64,000 nt of DNA from UBA1413 sp964552955 (GTDB taxonomy: Bacteria > Bacteroidota > Bacteroidia > Bacteroidales > Prolixibacteraceae): contig CAZKIU010000007.1 in the NCBI GenBank assembly GCA_964552955.1, forward strand, positions 1 through 64,000, given 5' to 3'. This document shows, piece after piece, positions 1-8,503 of this stretch. Both the position numbers and the translations under genes were made by a program. The notes under the pieces were generated by a model. The model ran no database searches. It saw nothing but the letters and a program-made list of their open reading frames with translations, and was not told the DNA's origin. How positions within the stretch are numbered: the stretch's first letter is position 1; every line of letters starts with the position of its first letter.

Positions 1-336
1 ACCTCCTTCTTCCTTGATGGTTGCGGCATTCACACCGCGTTTGTGGGAAACATGGCAGGCCATATGACCAATGTGGAACTGGCCAGGAAGAATTTTAAGG
101 TGGTGGACCACATCAGCGGAAGTTCCACGGCCACTTATATCATGGGAGTGGGTGGGTTGTCGCATAAAGCCCTCATCGAAAAAGCCAAGGCAGACATGTT
201 TACACGCCATGATCTGACCGGCAGTGCCAAGGCTGTGGTCAATGTCACCGTAGAAGAGCATATCACTGCGTTCCTGATTTTTTACGTCAAACGAACCGTG
301 ACGGTCAACGCCCATGTTGTGGAATTTACCGACTAG
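1..336 (+). CDS. Small lipoprotein, DUF6567-like (5' end cut off)
   Basis: The reading frame is open from the first base and ends at 336, so the gene starts outside the window. The visible part begins TSFFLDGCGIHTAF; LDGC fits a lipobox, so the mature protein would be lipid-anchored through that Cys. About 100 residues follow with alternating hydrophobic strands and a Gly-rich turn (YIMGVGGLSHKALIEKAK). From memory this resembles small Bacteroidota lipoproteins grouped as DUF6567, whose function is unknown. The next gene on the same strand starts 66 bp downstream, so the two could be co-transcribed, though nothing links their functions. Confidence 0.6.
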   Translation, partial: TSFFLDGCGIHTAFVGNMAGHMTNVELARKNFKVVDHISGSSTATYIMGVGGLSHKALIEKAKADMFTRHDLTGSAKAVVNVTVEEHITAFLIFYVKRTVTVNAHVVEFTD

Positions 337-402
337 CCGCACCGGTAATTGATCATCCGGGTCCTGTAGCCTGATTGCCATTTGCTTAATGTTGAGTTCA
401 AC

Positions 403-2730
403 ATGGACAAGCGCCTCAACTGCACCATGCTTTTCCTTTTCTGCCTGACGACATTGTTCGCCCAGGAAGGAGCCAGGATATCCCTTTCGGGAACCATCAG
501 GGATGCGCTTACCGGGGAACACCTCGCAGGGGCTACGGTGTGGGTGCCTGAACTCCGTAAAGGGACGTCTTCCAATGCGTATGGCTATTATGCCCTGCCC
601 CTCCCTCCCGGTCCACATCAATTGGAAATCTCCTTCGTAGGCTACAGGAAACTTACCTTCTCCCTGACGGCCTCCCACGATACGGTCATCCACTGGAATC
701 TGGCCAGCGGGCTCGAAGTGGGAGAGGTCAGTATCACCGGCCAGCGAAGGGAAACTACACTGGTTCGCTCTCCAATGGCCGGGCTTTATTACCTTTCAGC
801 GACCAAAACAGAGCTTACGCCTTCTCTGCTCGGGGAATCAGATGCCCTGAAAACCATACAGTTGCTTCCAGGGGTCAAATCGGGCAATGAAGGCACCTCG
901 GGAATCAACGTCCGTGGAGGATCCCACGACCAGAACCTGATTCTGCTCGATGGCGTCCCCGTTTACAACACCAATCACCTCTTCGGGTACCTTTCTACCT
1001 TTAATACGGATGCCGTCAAAGACATGCGCTTTTTCAAGGGAGGTATCCCTGCCCGGTATGGCGGACGGCTCTCCTCTGTGCTGGACCTGGCCATGAAAGA
1101 AGGTAATATGAAAGAGGGAGGTGGCCATTCCTCTGTGAGCCCTGTCTCGGGCCGGCTGATGCTGGAAGGCCCCCTAAAAAAGGATGCTGCCTCCTACATG
1201 ATTTCAGGCCGCAGGTCCTGGATCGACCTCCCCCTGCGGCTGGAACAACTCATCTCGGGCGACCTGGAAACCCTGGGCTACACCTTCTACGACCTTAACG
1301 CTAAAATCAACTGGATCATAGGCCCGCGAAACCGGATTTACCTCAGTCACTACCAGGGCCGCGACCAGTATTTCGTGAACTCAAAGGATTCCCTGACCAC
1401 CGACCGGTACAGCTTCAAGTGGGGTAACTATACTTCGGTCTTGCGCTGGAACCTGGTGCTGGCCCCCGGATGGTTCATGAATACTTCGGCTTACCATAGT
1501 CTCTACAGGTTCAATGAGCAGTTTGAGAACAGCCGGGACAAAGAAAAATCGGGGCAGTATACCAAAAGCGGATTGGAAGAATTCTCCCTGAAAGGGGACC
1601 TGGATTTTTCTCCTGAAGGGCATGCTGTGAAGTTCGGCTACCAGCTTTCCTTGCAAACCTTTACTCCTGAGCTGACCAGCTTCTCGGGGTATTCCACCGG
1701 GTACACCCCACCTGTCACTCCTGCTGCCAAGGCCACTTCCGTGGCGATATACGCTGAGGATGAAACCACCCTGGCCCGGCGGGTCACCCTCATTGCGGGG
1801 ATGCGCCTGCTGGCTTTTTTTTCAGGGAACAAACGAAGGGTTTACCCCGAACCAAGGTTTTCAGCCCGTTATACCATCTCAGAGCAGACCGACCTGAAGG
1901 TCTCCTGCCAGAGGATGGTCCAGACCATCCACCTCCTTACCAACAACGCCCTTAATATGCCGACTGACCTGTGGGTGTCGGCCAGCGAAACCACACGCCC
2001 TGCAGAAGCCTGGCTGGCCGACCTGGGCATGACCACCCACCCGGCCAGGGGCTGGACCTTCGAGGCTGATCTCTATTATAAACCCATGGACCATCTTCTG
2101 GAGTACCGCCCCGGGGTGATCCTGACCGCCGGTTCAGGAAAGACCTGGGAGCAACTTACTGTAGCCGGTAAAGGCCTTAATTATGGAGCAGAGTTAATGA
2201 TTGAAAGAAGCTCGGGTCGTCTGACCGGCTGGGCCGGCTACTCCCTCTCCTGGTCGAAACGGAAATTCCCCGAAATCAACAAAGGCCTCTACTTCCCCTT
2301 TAAACACGACCGCAGGCACGACTTTTCACTGCTGGCCAATTACCGGCTCAGAGAAGACCACCTCAAAAAGAAGATGTTGACCGCCGCCTTTGTCTTTGCC
2401 TCCGGAAATGCTATTACCATCCCTGATGAACATATTGAGGGGATGCTACTCCCCGGACTGGATAAGGACTTTCCCTACCTTGACCATTTTTCATGGTACG
2501 AATCCTTTCCCCATCCCAACAATTACCGGATGCCCCCCTTTCACCATCTCGATGTGGCATATGCCGCATCCAAAAGGCTGCACAAGGGGAGAGAACGTAC
2601 CTGGAAAGTTTCTGTGTATAATGTATATAACCGGCTGAACCCTTATTTCTATTATAAGGACGGCGATTCTTTCATGCAAATCTCCATGCTGCCTGTTGTA
2701 CCCTCCGTTTCATGGTCTCTGAAATTCTGA
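403..2730 (+). CDS. TonB-dependent outer-membrane receptor with carboxypeptidase-like N-terminal domain
   Basis: About 775 residues. A signal peptide (MDKRLNCTMLFLFCLTTLFA, cut after AQ) is followed by a CarboxypepD_reg-like beta domain at roughly residues 25-105 (SLSGTIRDALTGEHLAGATV...GYYALPLPPG), the plug at about 130-235 (QLLPGVKSGNEGTSGINVRG, LLDGVPVYN, FFKGGIPARYGGRLSSVLDL), and a beta-barrel ending in an aromatic-type C-terminus (SWSLKF). Such receptors import chelated metals, cofactors or oligomers using TonB energy. No SusD-like gene lies next to it, so it is not a classical SusCD pair, and the substrate cannot be told. The ATG at 403 is preferred over the in-frame TTG at 382 because the signal peptide starts there. 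Confidence 0.85.
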   Translation: MDKRLNCTMLFLFCLTTLFAQEGARISLSGTIRDALTGEHLAGATVWVPELRKGTSSNAYGYYALPLPPGPHQLEISFVGYRKLTFSLTASHDTVIHWNLASGLEVGEVSITGQRRETTLVRSPMAGLYYLSATKTELTPSLLGESDALKTIQLLPGVKSGNEGTSGINVRGGSHDQNLILLDGVPVYNTNHLFGYLSTFNTDAVKDMRFFKGGIPARYGGRLSSVLDLAMKEGNMKEGGGHSSVSPVSGRLMLEGPLKKDAASYMISGRRSWIDLPLRLEQLISGDLETLGYTFYDLNAKINWIIGPRNRIYLSHYQGRDQYFVNSKDSLTTDRYSFKWGNYTSVLRWNLVLAPGWFMNTSAYHSLYRFNEQFENSRDKEKSGQYTKSGLEEFSLKGDLDFSPEGHAVKFGYQLSLQTFTPELTSFSGYSTGYTPPVTPAAKATSVAIYAEDETTLARRVTLIAGMRLLAFFSGNKRRVYPEPRFSARYTISEQTDLKVSCQRMVQTIHLLTNNALNMPTDLWVSASETTRPAEAWLADLGMTTHPARGWTFEADLYYKPMDHLLEYRPGVILTAGSGKTWEQLTVAGKGLNYGAELMIERSSGRLTGWAGYSLSWSKRKFPEINKGLYFPFKHDRRHDFSLLANYRLREDHLKKKMLTAAFVFASGNAITIPDEHIEGMLLPGLDKDFPYLDHFSWYESFPHPNNYRMPPFHHLDVAYAASKRLHKGRERTWKVSVYNVYNRLNPYFYYKDGDSFMQISMLPVVPSVSWSLKF

Positions 2731-2769
2731 AAGCTTGTGCAGAACACCTTTGGCCTACCTGACTACCCG

Positions 2770-2870
2770 GTAGAGATGTTGGTTGGAATGCGTGAAGGCC
2801 TGCAACCGTATCGAGGTGTTAGGATATTGTGACTGTACAGCGTAGAGATGCTAGTTGGAATTCGTGAAGG
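2770..2870. repeat. Two diverged copies of a 29-bp direct repeat
   Basis: The segments 2770-2798 and 2842-2870 share the pattern GTAGAGATG-YTRGTTGGAAT-KCGTGAAGG (four mismatches in 29 bases) and lie 72 bp apart in the non-coding stretch between the receptor stop and the 3' end of the DEAD-box gene. Otherwise I see no gene or clear terminator in 2731-2941. Confidence 0.7.
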
Positions 2871-2941
2871 ACAGGAACAGTCAACGAACTGTTGACCAAA
2901 TGGCTGTCATTCAATTGAAGGAACCTGAGGGGTGGAGGTGT

Positions 2942-4545
2942 CTACTGTTCCCCCTGGTTGAGTTTCTGCTGGTCATGGCCTTCAGACCCCGGTTTACGGA
3001 CCGCCTTGGTCCATCTTTTTTTCCTGGAACTTCCTTCGGGCCGGGNNNNNNNNNNNNNNNNNNNNNNNNNNNNNNNNNNNNNNNNNNNNNNNNNNNNNNN
3101 NNNNNNNNNNNNNNNNNNNNNNNNNNNNNNNNNNNNNNNNNNNNNGGTTTACGGACCGCCTTGGTCCATCTTTTTTTCCTGGAACTTCCTTCGGGCCGGG
3201 GACCTCCTTCCGCCCGTGGGCTTCTTTCGGGCCGGGGAGACGATTCGTCTCCGCGAGCCTCTCGCCGGCCTTCACCAGGTCCTCTGTCGTGGTGCCGGCC
3301 CCCGGAACCTCCCAGTCGGCCCTGGTTTCTTTCCCCAGGCCGACCCTTGTGACTTCCTCCTTTCTTCCGAAAGTGATCGCCGGGAGTAGAGGGCCGCAGT
3401 TTCCACTCCGGACCGCTGCCCAGTTCTTCGGGGAGTGCAGCCTTGGGAACTTCATTGCCGATCAGCTTCTCAATCCGGCTCATCTTCTGCATATCGGCTT
3501 CGTTTACTAGCGTAACCGCAAGTCCGGTCGTCTCGGCCCTGGCGGTCCGGCCTACCCTGTGAACATAATCTTCGGCATCGCCCGGAACATCATAGTTCAC
3601 CACCAGATTGATATCCTTGATGTCGATGCCTCTGCTCAACACGTCGGTGGCCACCAGAACCCGCGTCTCCCTTGATCTGAACCGTAACAGGATCTCTTCT
3701 CTCTCTCTCTGCTCCAGATCAGACGAAATACCCTCTGTTTTCCAGGATTTTGACTTCAGCCCCCTGACAATGTCGTTGACTTTACGCTTGGTGGAGGAAA
3801 AGATGAGAATACTCTTCAGCTCCGGCCGGTCAATGATCAGCGACCTGACCAGAGCCGTTTTCTGGGTCTCATGGACCAGATAGGCCGTTTGGGTGACCCC
3901 TTCAGCAGGTTTGGACATCTCCAGGGCGATCTCGACAGGATTCGTGAGAATCTGTTTGGAAAGAGATCTGATTTTTGGGGGCATGGTGGCACTGAACATC
4001 AGGGTCTGCCGATTCTTTGGCAAAAAGGAGATGATCTTCATGATGTCTTCGTGGAACCCGATGTCCAGCATCCTGTCGGCTTCATCCAGAATAAGATGCT
4101 CTATCTTATCAAACCTGACATATCCCTGCGAAAGATGACTGATCAACTTTCCCGGTGTAGCCACGATAATGTCGGCCCCTTTGGTAAGGGCTATCTTCTG
4201 TTGCCCCCATTCACTTCCGTCACCTCCCCCGTAAATGGCAATCGAGGTGATGTTGAGGGTGTACGCCAGCCCTTGAATCTGCTGGTCTATCTGAATAGCC
4301 AGCTCCCTGGTGGGAACCAGAATCAGCGTATTGGTGTCGGGTGAGGGTTTGCGTGCCTGGAAATCGAGCACCGGCAAGAGAAATGCCGCCGTTTTTCCGG
4401 TACCCGTCTGTGCGCAGGCGATCAGGTCACGCCCTTCAGTGATGGGGGGAATCGCCTGCTCCTGGATAGGGGTGGCATCCCGGTAACCCATATACCAAAT
4501 GGCATCCTGCAACTCGGGTGTAAGATTGAATTCTTCGAACTTCAT
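2942..4545 (-). CDS. DEAD-box ATP-dependent RNA helicase (RhlE-like), interrupted by a scaffold gap
   Basis: Helicase core with motifs in order: Q motif (GYRDATPIQEQAIP), motif I AQTGTGKT, Ia PTRELA, II DEAD, III SAT, then IV-VI including YVHRVGRTAR. A basic Gly/Arg/Pro-rich tail follows, typical of RNA-binding extensions of RhlE-type helicases acting in ribosome assembly or RNA decay. The tail is broken by 100 N (3046-3145) with identical 55-bp flanks. If the flanks are one overlap, the frame reads through to a TAG at 2942-2944, giving about 482 residues. The ATG at 4545 matches the family start (MKFEEFNL); an in-frame ATG at 4575 lies inside a dispersed repeat and is less likely. Confidence 0.88.
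3046..3145. other. Assembly gap of 100 N with 55-bp duplicated flanks
   Basis: Bases 2991-3045 and 3146-3200 are identical over exactly 55 bp, and the run of N is exactly 100. This is what results when contigs ending in the same k-mer (k=55) are joined with a default gap. The true gap may be zero or negative. Confidence 0.9.
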
Positions 4546-4680
4546 CTGTTTTATTGTTATTTCGTTTTGGTCCATTCCGTTAACACCTGCAGTTTCATGT
4601 GGTCAATCATTCCGGAAGCGCCATGTTATTCCAGATATAACATGTTTTCGGGTTGTGCACAGTGCACATGGTCATTTCAT
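4543..4680 (-). repeat. Dispersed two-hairpin leader repeat, copy 1 (diverged)
   Basis: On the plus strand it starts with CATCTGTTT (4543-4551), continues through GGTCCATTCCGT and CATGTGGTCAATCATTCCGG, and ends with CATGGTCATTTCAT (4667-4680). The same blocks in the same order occur at 21803-21904 and 40496-40599. About 36 extra bases are present here, including an 8-bp inverted repeat (CATGTTAT/ATAACATG). On the minus strand the element ends in AACAGATG, whose ATG (4545-4543) is the helicase start codon. Confidence 0.7.
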
Positions 4681-4747
4681 TAAACCGGATGGGAATGAAT
4701 CAAATAATCAGGGCACAAAGATACAACAATCGCTCAAAGTTCAGGGG

Positions 4748-5755
4748 TTAAAAAATTCCTGTCAGGCGATAGCCGCATTTTTTGCAGATTCCTCCGGGAA
4801 GCAATCCAATAATCTCTGTCTGATACCCCTTTCTTTGGATCACCTCGTTTCCACAGGCCGGACAAAAAGTGGAAGAATAGCGGCTCACTCCGACATTGCC
4901 GATATAGACATACTGCAGTTTTTCGCTGGCAATGGCTGCAAAACGATCCAGTGTCACAACTGGGGTCGGTGGAAGATCAAGTTTCCATGCCGGAAAATAG
5001 CGTGACAGGTGAAGGGGAATGTGGGGCCCTAATGCTGAGGAAATCCAATCTGTCAACTCCCTGAACTCTTCTTCAGAATCATTGAGCGTGGGAATGACCA
5101 GCATGGTTATCTCCATATGAACCCCTGACGACGCGATGGTCTTAAGGGTTTCCAGGACAGGCGCCAGTCTCCCTCCGGTCATCCTCCGGTAAAAGTGATC
5201 ACTGAAAGCTTTCAGATCTACGTTGAAGGCATCCATGACCGGCAACAGTTCCCTGAGTGGTTCCACATTGATAAAACCATTGGTCACCGCAACATTTTTT
5301 AAGCCGGCATGGTGGGCCTTCAGGGCAGTGTCCAGCATGAATTCATAAAATATGGTCGGCTCATTATAGGTATACGCGATTCCCGTGTTCTCCTCCACGG
5401 AGAGGGCCAACCTTACCAGCTCCTCCGGAACCATCGTGGTTTCATGGCCCGTGGCTGTGGAATCATATTGAGAGAGCATATGGTTCTGGCAAAAGGAACA
5501 CCTCAGGTTGCAACCCCGGGTTCCGACGGAAAGAACCCGGCGCCCGGGATAAAAATGGTAAAGCGGTTTCTTTTCTACCGGATCGGTATGAATCGCCGCC
5601 AGTTGACCATTCACCAGCGAAAACAACCCGCCTCCCCGGTTGACCCTGACCTTGCATACCCCGGACTGTCCCTCCCTAATCAGACACTCATGCGGACAAA
5701 GATGACACCTGATTTCCGAGGGCCCGGCAGAACTCCAATACATAGTTTCCTGCAC
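4748..5755 (-). CDS. amrS: AmmeMemoRadiSam system radical SAM protein
   Basis: 335 residues. An N-terminal Cys cluster (CHLCPHECLIREGQSGVCKV, about residues 17-36) precedes the radical-SAM signature TRGCNLRCSFCQNH (CxxxCxxC, about 80-93), which would ligate the 4Fe-4S cluster that cleaves S-adenosylmethionine. A C-terminal zinc-ribbon-like pair (CPACGNE, CKKCGYRL) closes the protein. This domain order is that of the AmrS family, usually found with AMMECR1 and Memo proteins and of uncertain substrate; those partners are not in this window. It is a PflA-like member by sequence, but no glycyl-radical enzyme is nearby. Confidence 0.85.
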   Translation of the reverse strand: MQETMYWSSAGPSEIRCHLCPHECLIREGQSGVCKVRVNRGGGLFSLVNGQLAAIHTDPVEKKPLYHFYPGRRVLSVGTRGCNLRCSFCQNHMLSQYDSTATGHETTMVPEELVRLALSVEENTGIAYTYNEPTIFYEFMLDTALKAHHAGLKNVAVTNGFINVEPLRELLPVMDAFNVDLKAFSDHFYRRMTGGRLAPVLETLKTIASSGVHMEITMLVIPTLNDSEEEFRELTDWISSALGPHIPLHLSRYFPAWKLDLPPTPVVTLDRFAAIASEKLQYVYIGNVGVSRYSSTFCPACGNEVIQRKGYQTEIIGLLPGGICKKCGYRLTGIF

Positions 5756-5797
5756 AGCCTCTCTCCTTTTCTTCCAAAATTACTCAAAATCAGAGAC

Positions 5798-5830
5798 AAA
5801 AAAAAGGTATCCCGCAGGATACCTTTTTTT
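5798..5830 (-). terminator. Intrinsic terminator after the Cys-rich small protein gene
   Basis: Stem GGTATCC (5806-5812) / GGATACC (5817-5823) with loop CGCA, flanked by an A-run (5798-5805) and a T-run (5824-5830). It is symmetric and could end transcripts from both sides, but it lies 20 bp past the stop of the leftward gene at 5851. Confidence 0.85.
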
Positions 5831-5850
5831 CAATCATTTCCGGAGAAACT

Positions 5851-6144
5851 TTATTTTTTTGGAGTAGGCACCGGTGCAGCCTCCTTGCTTCCACAGCACG
5901 ATTTTGCCTTACCGGCACATTCAGCTTTCTGCTTTTCGCTGCAGCCACTCTTGGCCTCTTCCTTGCTTGTGCAGGGTGTCTCGGCTTTCTTTACGGTCTT
6001 TTTCACTTTTTCACCTTCAGGAGCATTGTCGCTGGCTACGATGGATACCTTAGCTTTTTCTGCGATAACAACACTGGCCTTGGCGGTGGTGACGGACAAA
6101 CCGTATACTGCAACGATCGCTAATACGAATAACAACTTTTTCAT
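5851..6144 (-). CDS. Secreted Cys-rich small protein, function unknown
   Basis: 97 residues with a clear signal peptide (MKKLLFVLAIVAVYGLSVTTAKA). The mature part has a Lys/Val/Ala-rich stretch, then a Cys-rich half with Cys in the segments TPCTSKEE, KSGCSEK, AECAGK and KSCCGSK, and a Pro/Lys tail. The six cysteines would allow metal binding or disulfides. It is not a family I recognise. It is transcribed away from the adjacent sensor kinase, and three phased TGTTA repeats lie just upstream of its promoter-like motif, which suggests that the neighbouring two-component system controls it. Confidence 0.75.
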   Translation of the reverse strand: MKKLLFVLAIVAVYGLSVTTAKASVVIAEKAKVSIVASDNAPEGEKVKKTVKKAETPCTSKEEAKSGCSEKQKAECAGKAKSCCGSKEAAPVPTPKK

Positions 6145-6172
6145 AGTGACTTTTTATTAAATGAACTTTCCA

Positions 6173-6180
6173 CAAAAATA
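6173..6180 (-). promoter_or_regulatory. -7 element of the Cys-rich protein gene
   Basis: On the minus strand this reads TATTTTTG, a full match to the Bacteroidetes -7 consensus TAnnTTTG, 28 bp before the start codon. I do not see a clear -33 TTTG at the usual distance, in keeping with a promoter that needs an activator. Confidence 0.5.
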
Positions 6181-6201
6181 TTTAAAATCATTCCAAATAG
6201 T

Positions 6202-6228
6202 TGTTATCACGATGTTAATGCGATGTTA
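6202..6228. promoter_or_regulatory. Three TGTTA direct repeats with 11-bp period (response-regulator site candidate)
   Basis: TGTTA occurs at 6202-6206, 6213-6217 and 6224-6228, exactly 11 bp apart, between the divergent genes starting at 6144 and 6270. OmpR/PhoB-family regulators bind direct repeats with this spacing on one face of the helix. The block centres about 48 bp upstream of the start point expected from the -7 element at 6173-6180. Confidence 0.55.
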
Positions 6229-6269
6229 AAATAGAGTTTTTACTCTTTTATTTTGGTTATTTTTGCTGA

Positions 6270-7547
6270 ATGAAAAAGTCGTATCAGAAGATTTTCTTCT
6301 GGTTAACCATGGTCATGTTGCTGATCCTCCTGGTTGTTCAGGTGAAATGGATCGTTTATTCCTTCAGGTTTCAGGAGAAGGTTTTCAGAAACAGTGTCGA
6401 CCTGGCCCTGGATAAGACCATTGCCAACCTGAACAGCGACCAGATGATGTGCGACGCCATGCGTGAGTGCATGAGATGCGATACCCTTCATTCGGGATCT
6501 AAGGTCATGAATCCCGGAATCTGGGATCAGATCCATACTTCCATAGACTCTGAACTGACTGCTTACGGAATCGACCTCGATTATGACCTTTTTATCACCC
6601 GGAACAACCATGATACACTCAGAAACGGGCCCGTCAATATTTTCATCAGACAGGGGACCTGTTATACCCAGAGTTTACGTGAAGTGCTTCAGACCAGTGG
6701 CTATCAGTTGGTGGTCAGTTTCCCCGACAGAAGCCGTTTTTTTATGAGCCAGGCCGGACTGATGCTTTTTTCGTCGGTTATCCTGATCCTGCTGATTATC
6801 TTTTCCATTATCAAAATGGCAGGCTGGTACCGCAATGAATTGCGCCTTTCCGAAAATATTAAGGAACTCATCAATAATGTGACCCACGAGTTCAAAACAC
6901 CTATTACCAGCATTGCCCTGGCGGCCAACCTGATCAGAAAGGGACGGGCCGCCGGCCAACCGGCGAAAATCCAGGAATACGGAGAGTTGATCTTCAAAGA
7001 AAACCAAAAACTGGAAAAACAGGTCGAATCCCTCCTTGATCTTGCAGCCATTGAAAGAGACGATTTCGATTACCACTTCGAACCGGAGCATCTGCGCGAC
7101 ATCATCGCTGAAGCCTTCGATGCTGTTAAACTGCTTTCCGAAGAAAAAAACGGAACCATCACCTGTGATCTGACCGAAGAGGATGATCTCATTCAGGCCG
7201 ACAAACTCCACCTGACCAATGCCATCAGCAATATCCTGGTCAATGCACTGAAATACTCCTCCGGGCCACCTGTGGTCAGGATCAGAAGTGCCAGGTCAGG
7301 CCACAATTTAAACCTCGAAATCTCAGACCAGGGCATCGGCATCCCCCTTAAATACCAGAAGTATATTTTTGATAAATACTACCGGGTTCCTACGGGTGAC
7401 GTCCATGACATCAAAGGATTCGGCATCGGGCTCTCTTATGTCAAAAACGTCGTTGCCGCCCACAAGGGGAAGATCTCGGTCTCCAGTGAACCTGGGAATG
7501 GCAGTCGCTTTTCATTACTTTTACCAGCATTGAATCTATTGCCATGA
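6270..7547 (+). CDS. Membrane sensor histidine kinase with Cys/Met-rich periplasmic loop
   Basis: 425 residues: membrane helix at about 8-30, a periplasmic sensor of about 130 residues, a second helix at about 162-182, then the kinase core. The H box is NNVTHEFKTP (phospho-acceptor His206), followed by an N box (NAISNILVNALKYS), G1 (DQGIGIP) and G2 (GFGIGLSYV). The sensor region contains MMCDAMRECMRC (59-70), three Cys and four Met in twelve residues, plus a further Cys near 131; such clusters often bind Cu(I) or respond to thiol oxidation. The gene overlaps the response regulator by 4 bp (ATGA). The overall pair resembles RprX/RprY of Bacteroides; the signal is inferred only. Confidence 0.88.
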   Translation: MKKSYQKIFFWLTMVMLLILLVVQVKWIVYSFRFQEKVFRNSVDLALDKTIANLNSDQMMCDAMRECMRCDTLHSGSKVMNPGIWDQIHTSIDSELTAYGIDLDYDLFITRNNHDTLRNGPVNIFIRQGTCYTQSLREVLQTSGYQLVVSFPDRSRFFMSQAGLMLFSSVILILLIIFSIIKMAGWYRNELRLSENIKELINNVTHEFKTPITSIALAANLIRKGRAAGQPAKIQEYGELIFKENQKLEKQVESLLDLAAIERDDFDYHFEPEHLRDIIAEAFDAVKLLSEEKNGTITCDLTEEDDLIQADKLHLTNAISNILVNALKYSSGPPVVRIRSARSGHNLNLEISDQGIGIPLKYQKYIFDKYYRVPTGDVHDIKGFGIGLSYVKNVVAAHKGKISVSSEPGNGSRFSLLLPALNLLP

Positions 7548-8239
7548 ACGGGAAACAGTTGAAAATTCTGCTGGCCGAGGATGATCTCAACCTCGGCTTC
7601 CTGCTGCTGGAGTTCCTGGAAAGCCATGGCCTCGATGTTAAGCTCTACCGCGACGGGGAGTCAGCCCTCAAAGCCTTCCGTACCGGAAGTTTTAATTTTT
7701 GTATCCTGGATGTGATGATGCCCCGAATGGATGGTTTCACCCTGGCCAGAAACCTGAAGTCTTTGAACCCGAATATCCCTGTTATTTTTTTAACCGCCCG
7801 CTCCGTTAAAGAAGACAAGCTCAAAGGGTATGGGTTGGGGGCCGATGACTATATTACCAAACCTTTTGACGAGGATGAGCTTTTATGGAGGATCAAGGCA
7901 GTGGTTAACCGGACCGTCATGCCTGAGTTGTCAGAGCCTGAAAGTACCTTCCATATTGGCCGTTATGAATTTGACTTCGCCAGTTATTCCCTCAAACTGG
8001 GTGACGTGAGTCGCCGGCTCACCAACAGGGAGGCGGAGGTCCTCCGGCTGTTATGTGCCTCCCGTAACAATATTGTGAAGCGAGAGCAAATCCTGACCGA
8101 AATATGGGGCGAGAATGACTATTTCGCCGGCCGAAGCCTTGATGTGTTTATCTCCAAACTGCGCAAGTACTTCGCCGACGACCCTGCGGTCAGAATCGAA
8201 AATATACCCAAGGTGGGGTTTATCCTTTCCTGCCAGTAA
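7544..8239 (+). CDS. OmpR-family response regulator (RprY-like)
   Basis: 231 residues. The receiver domain (about 6-120) has the acidic pair Glu12/Asp13, phospho-acceptor Asp56 in FCILDVMMPRMDG, the conserved Thr (LTAR) and Lys (TKPF). The C-terminal winged helix (about 140-230; LTNREAEVLRLLC, RSLDVFISKLRKYF) is the OmpR/PhoB DNA-binding type. It is translationally coupled to the kinase upstream. Three 11-bp-phased TGTTA repeats at 6202-6228 are a plausible binding site, implying control of the Cys-rich secreted protein and autoregulation. Confidence 0.9.
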   Translation: MNGKQLKILLAEDDLNLGFLLLEFLESHGLDVKLYRDGESALKAFRTGSFNFCILDVMMPRMDGFTLARNLKSLNPNIPVIFLTARSVKEDKLKGYGLGADDYITKPFDEDELLWRIKAVVNRTVMPELSEPESTFHIGRYEFDFASYSLKLGDVSRRLTNREAEVLRLLCASRNNIVKREQILTEIWGENDYFAGRSLDVFISKLRKYFADDPAVRIENIPKVGFILSCQ

Positions 8240-8257
8240 AGTCAATTCCCATCAGCT

Positions 8258-8503
8258 TCGCGGCTGCGTCTAATAAATCGAATCCAGTCAGCATCGCGGC
8301 TGTCGTCTAATAAATCGAATCCAGTCAGTATCGCGGCTGTCGTCAGTANNNNNNNNNNNNNNNNNNNNNNNNNNNNNNNNNNNNNNNNNNNNNNNNNNNN
8401 NNNNNNNNNNNNNNNNNNNNNNNNNNNNNNNNNNNNNNNNNNNNNNNNTCGCGGCTGTCGTCTAATAAATCGAATCCAGTCAGTATCGCGGCTGTCGTCA
8501 GTA
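8258..8503. repeat. 37-bp tandem repeats spanning an assembly gap
   Basis: A 37-bp unit (starting TCGCGGCTGTCGTCTAATAA and ending ATCCAGTCAGTA) is seen at 8294-8330 and 8449-8485, with a 36-bp variant at 8258-8293 and partial units at 8331-8348 and 8486-8503. It lies between the convergent stops of the response regulator (8239) and the acyltransferase (8498). The true copy number is hidden by the gap. Confidence 0.85.
8349..8448. other. Assembly gap of 100 N with 55-bp duplicated flanks
   Basis: 8294-8348 and 8449-8503 are identical over 55 bp. The gap sits inside the 37-bp tandem repeat, which probably broke the assembly. Confidence 0.9.

Noticed and set aside
6258..6265. TATTTTTG directly before the sensor kinase as its promoter.
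   Set aside because: Only 4 bp separate it from the ATG, so transcription would begin inside the gene.
8258..8503. Regular repeats as a CRISPR array.
   Set aside because: Units are head-to-tail with no unique spacers, and no cas gene is present.
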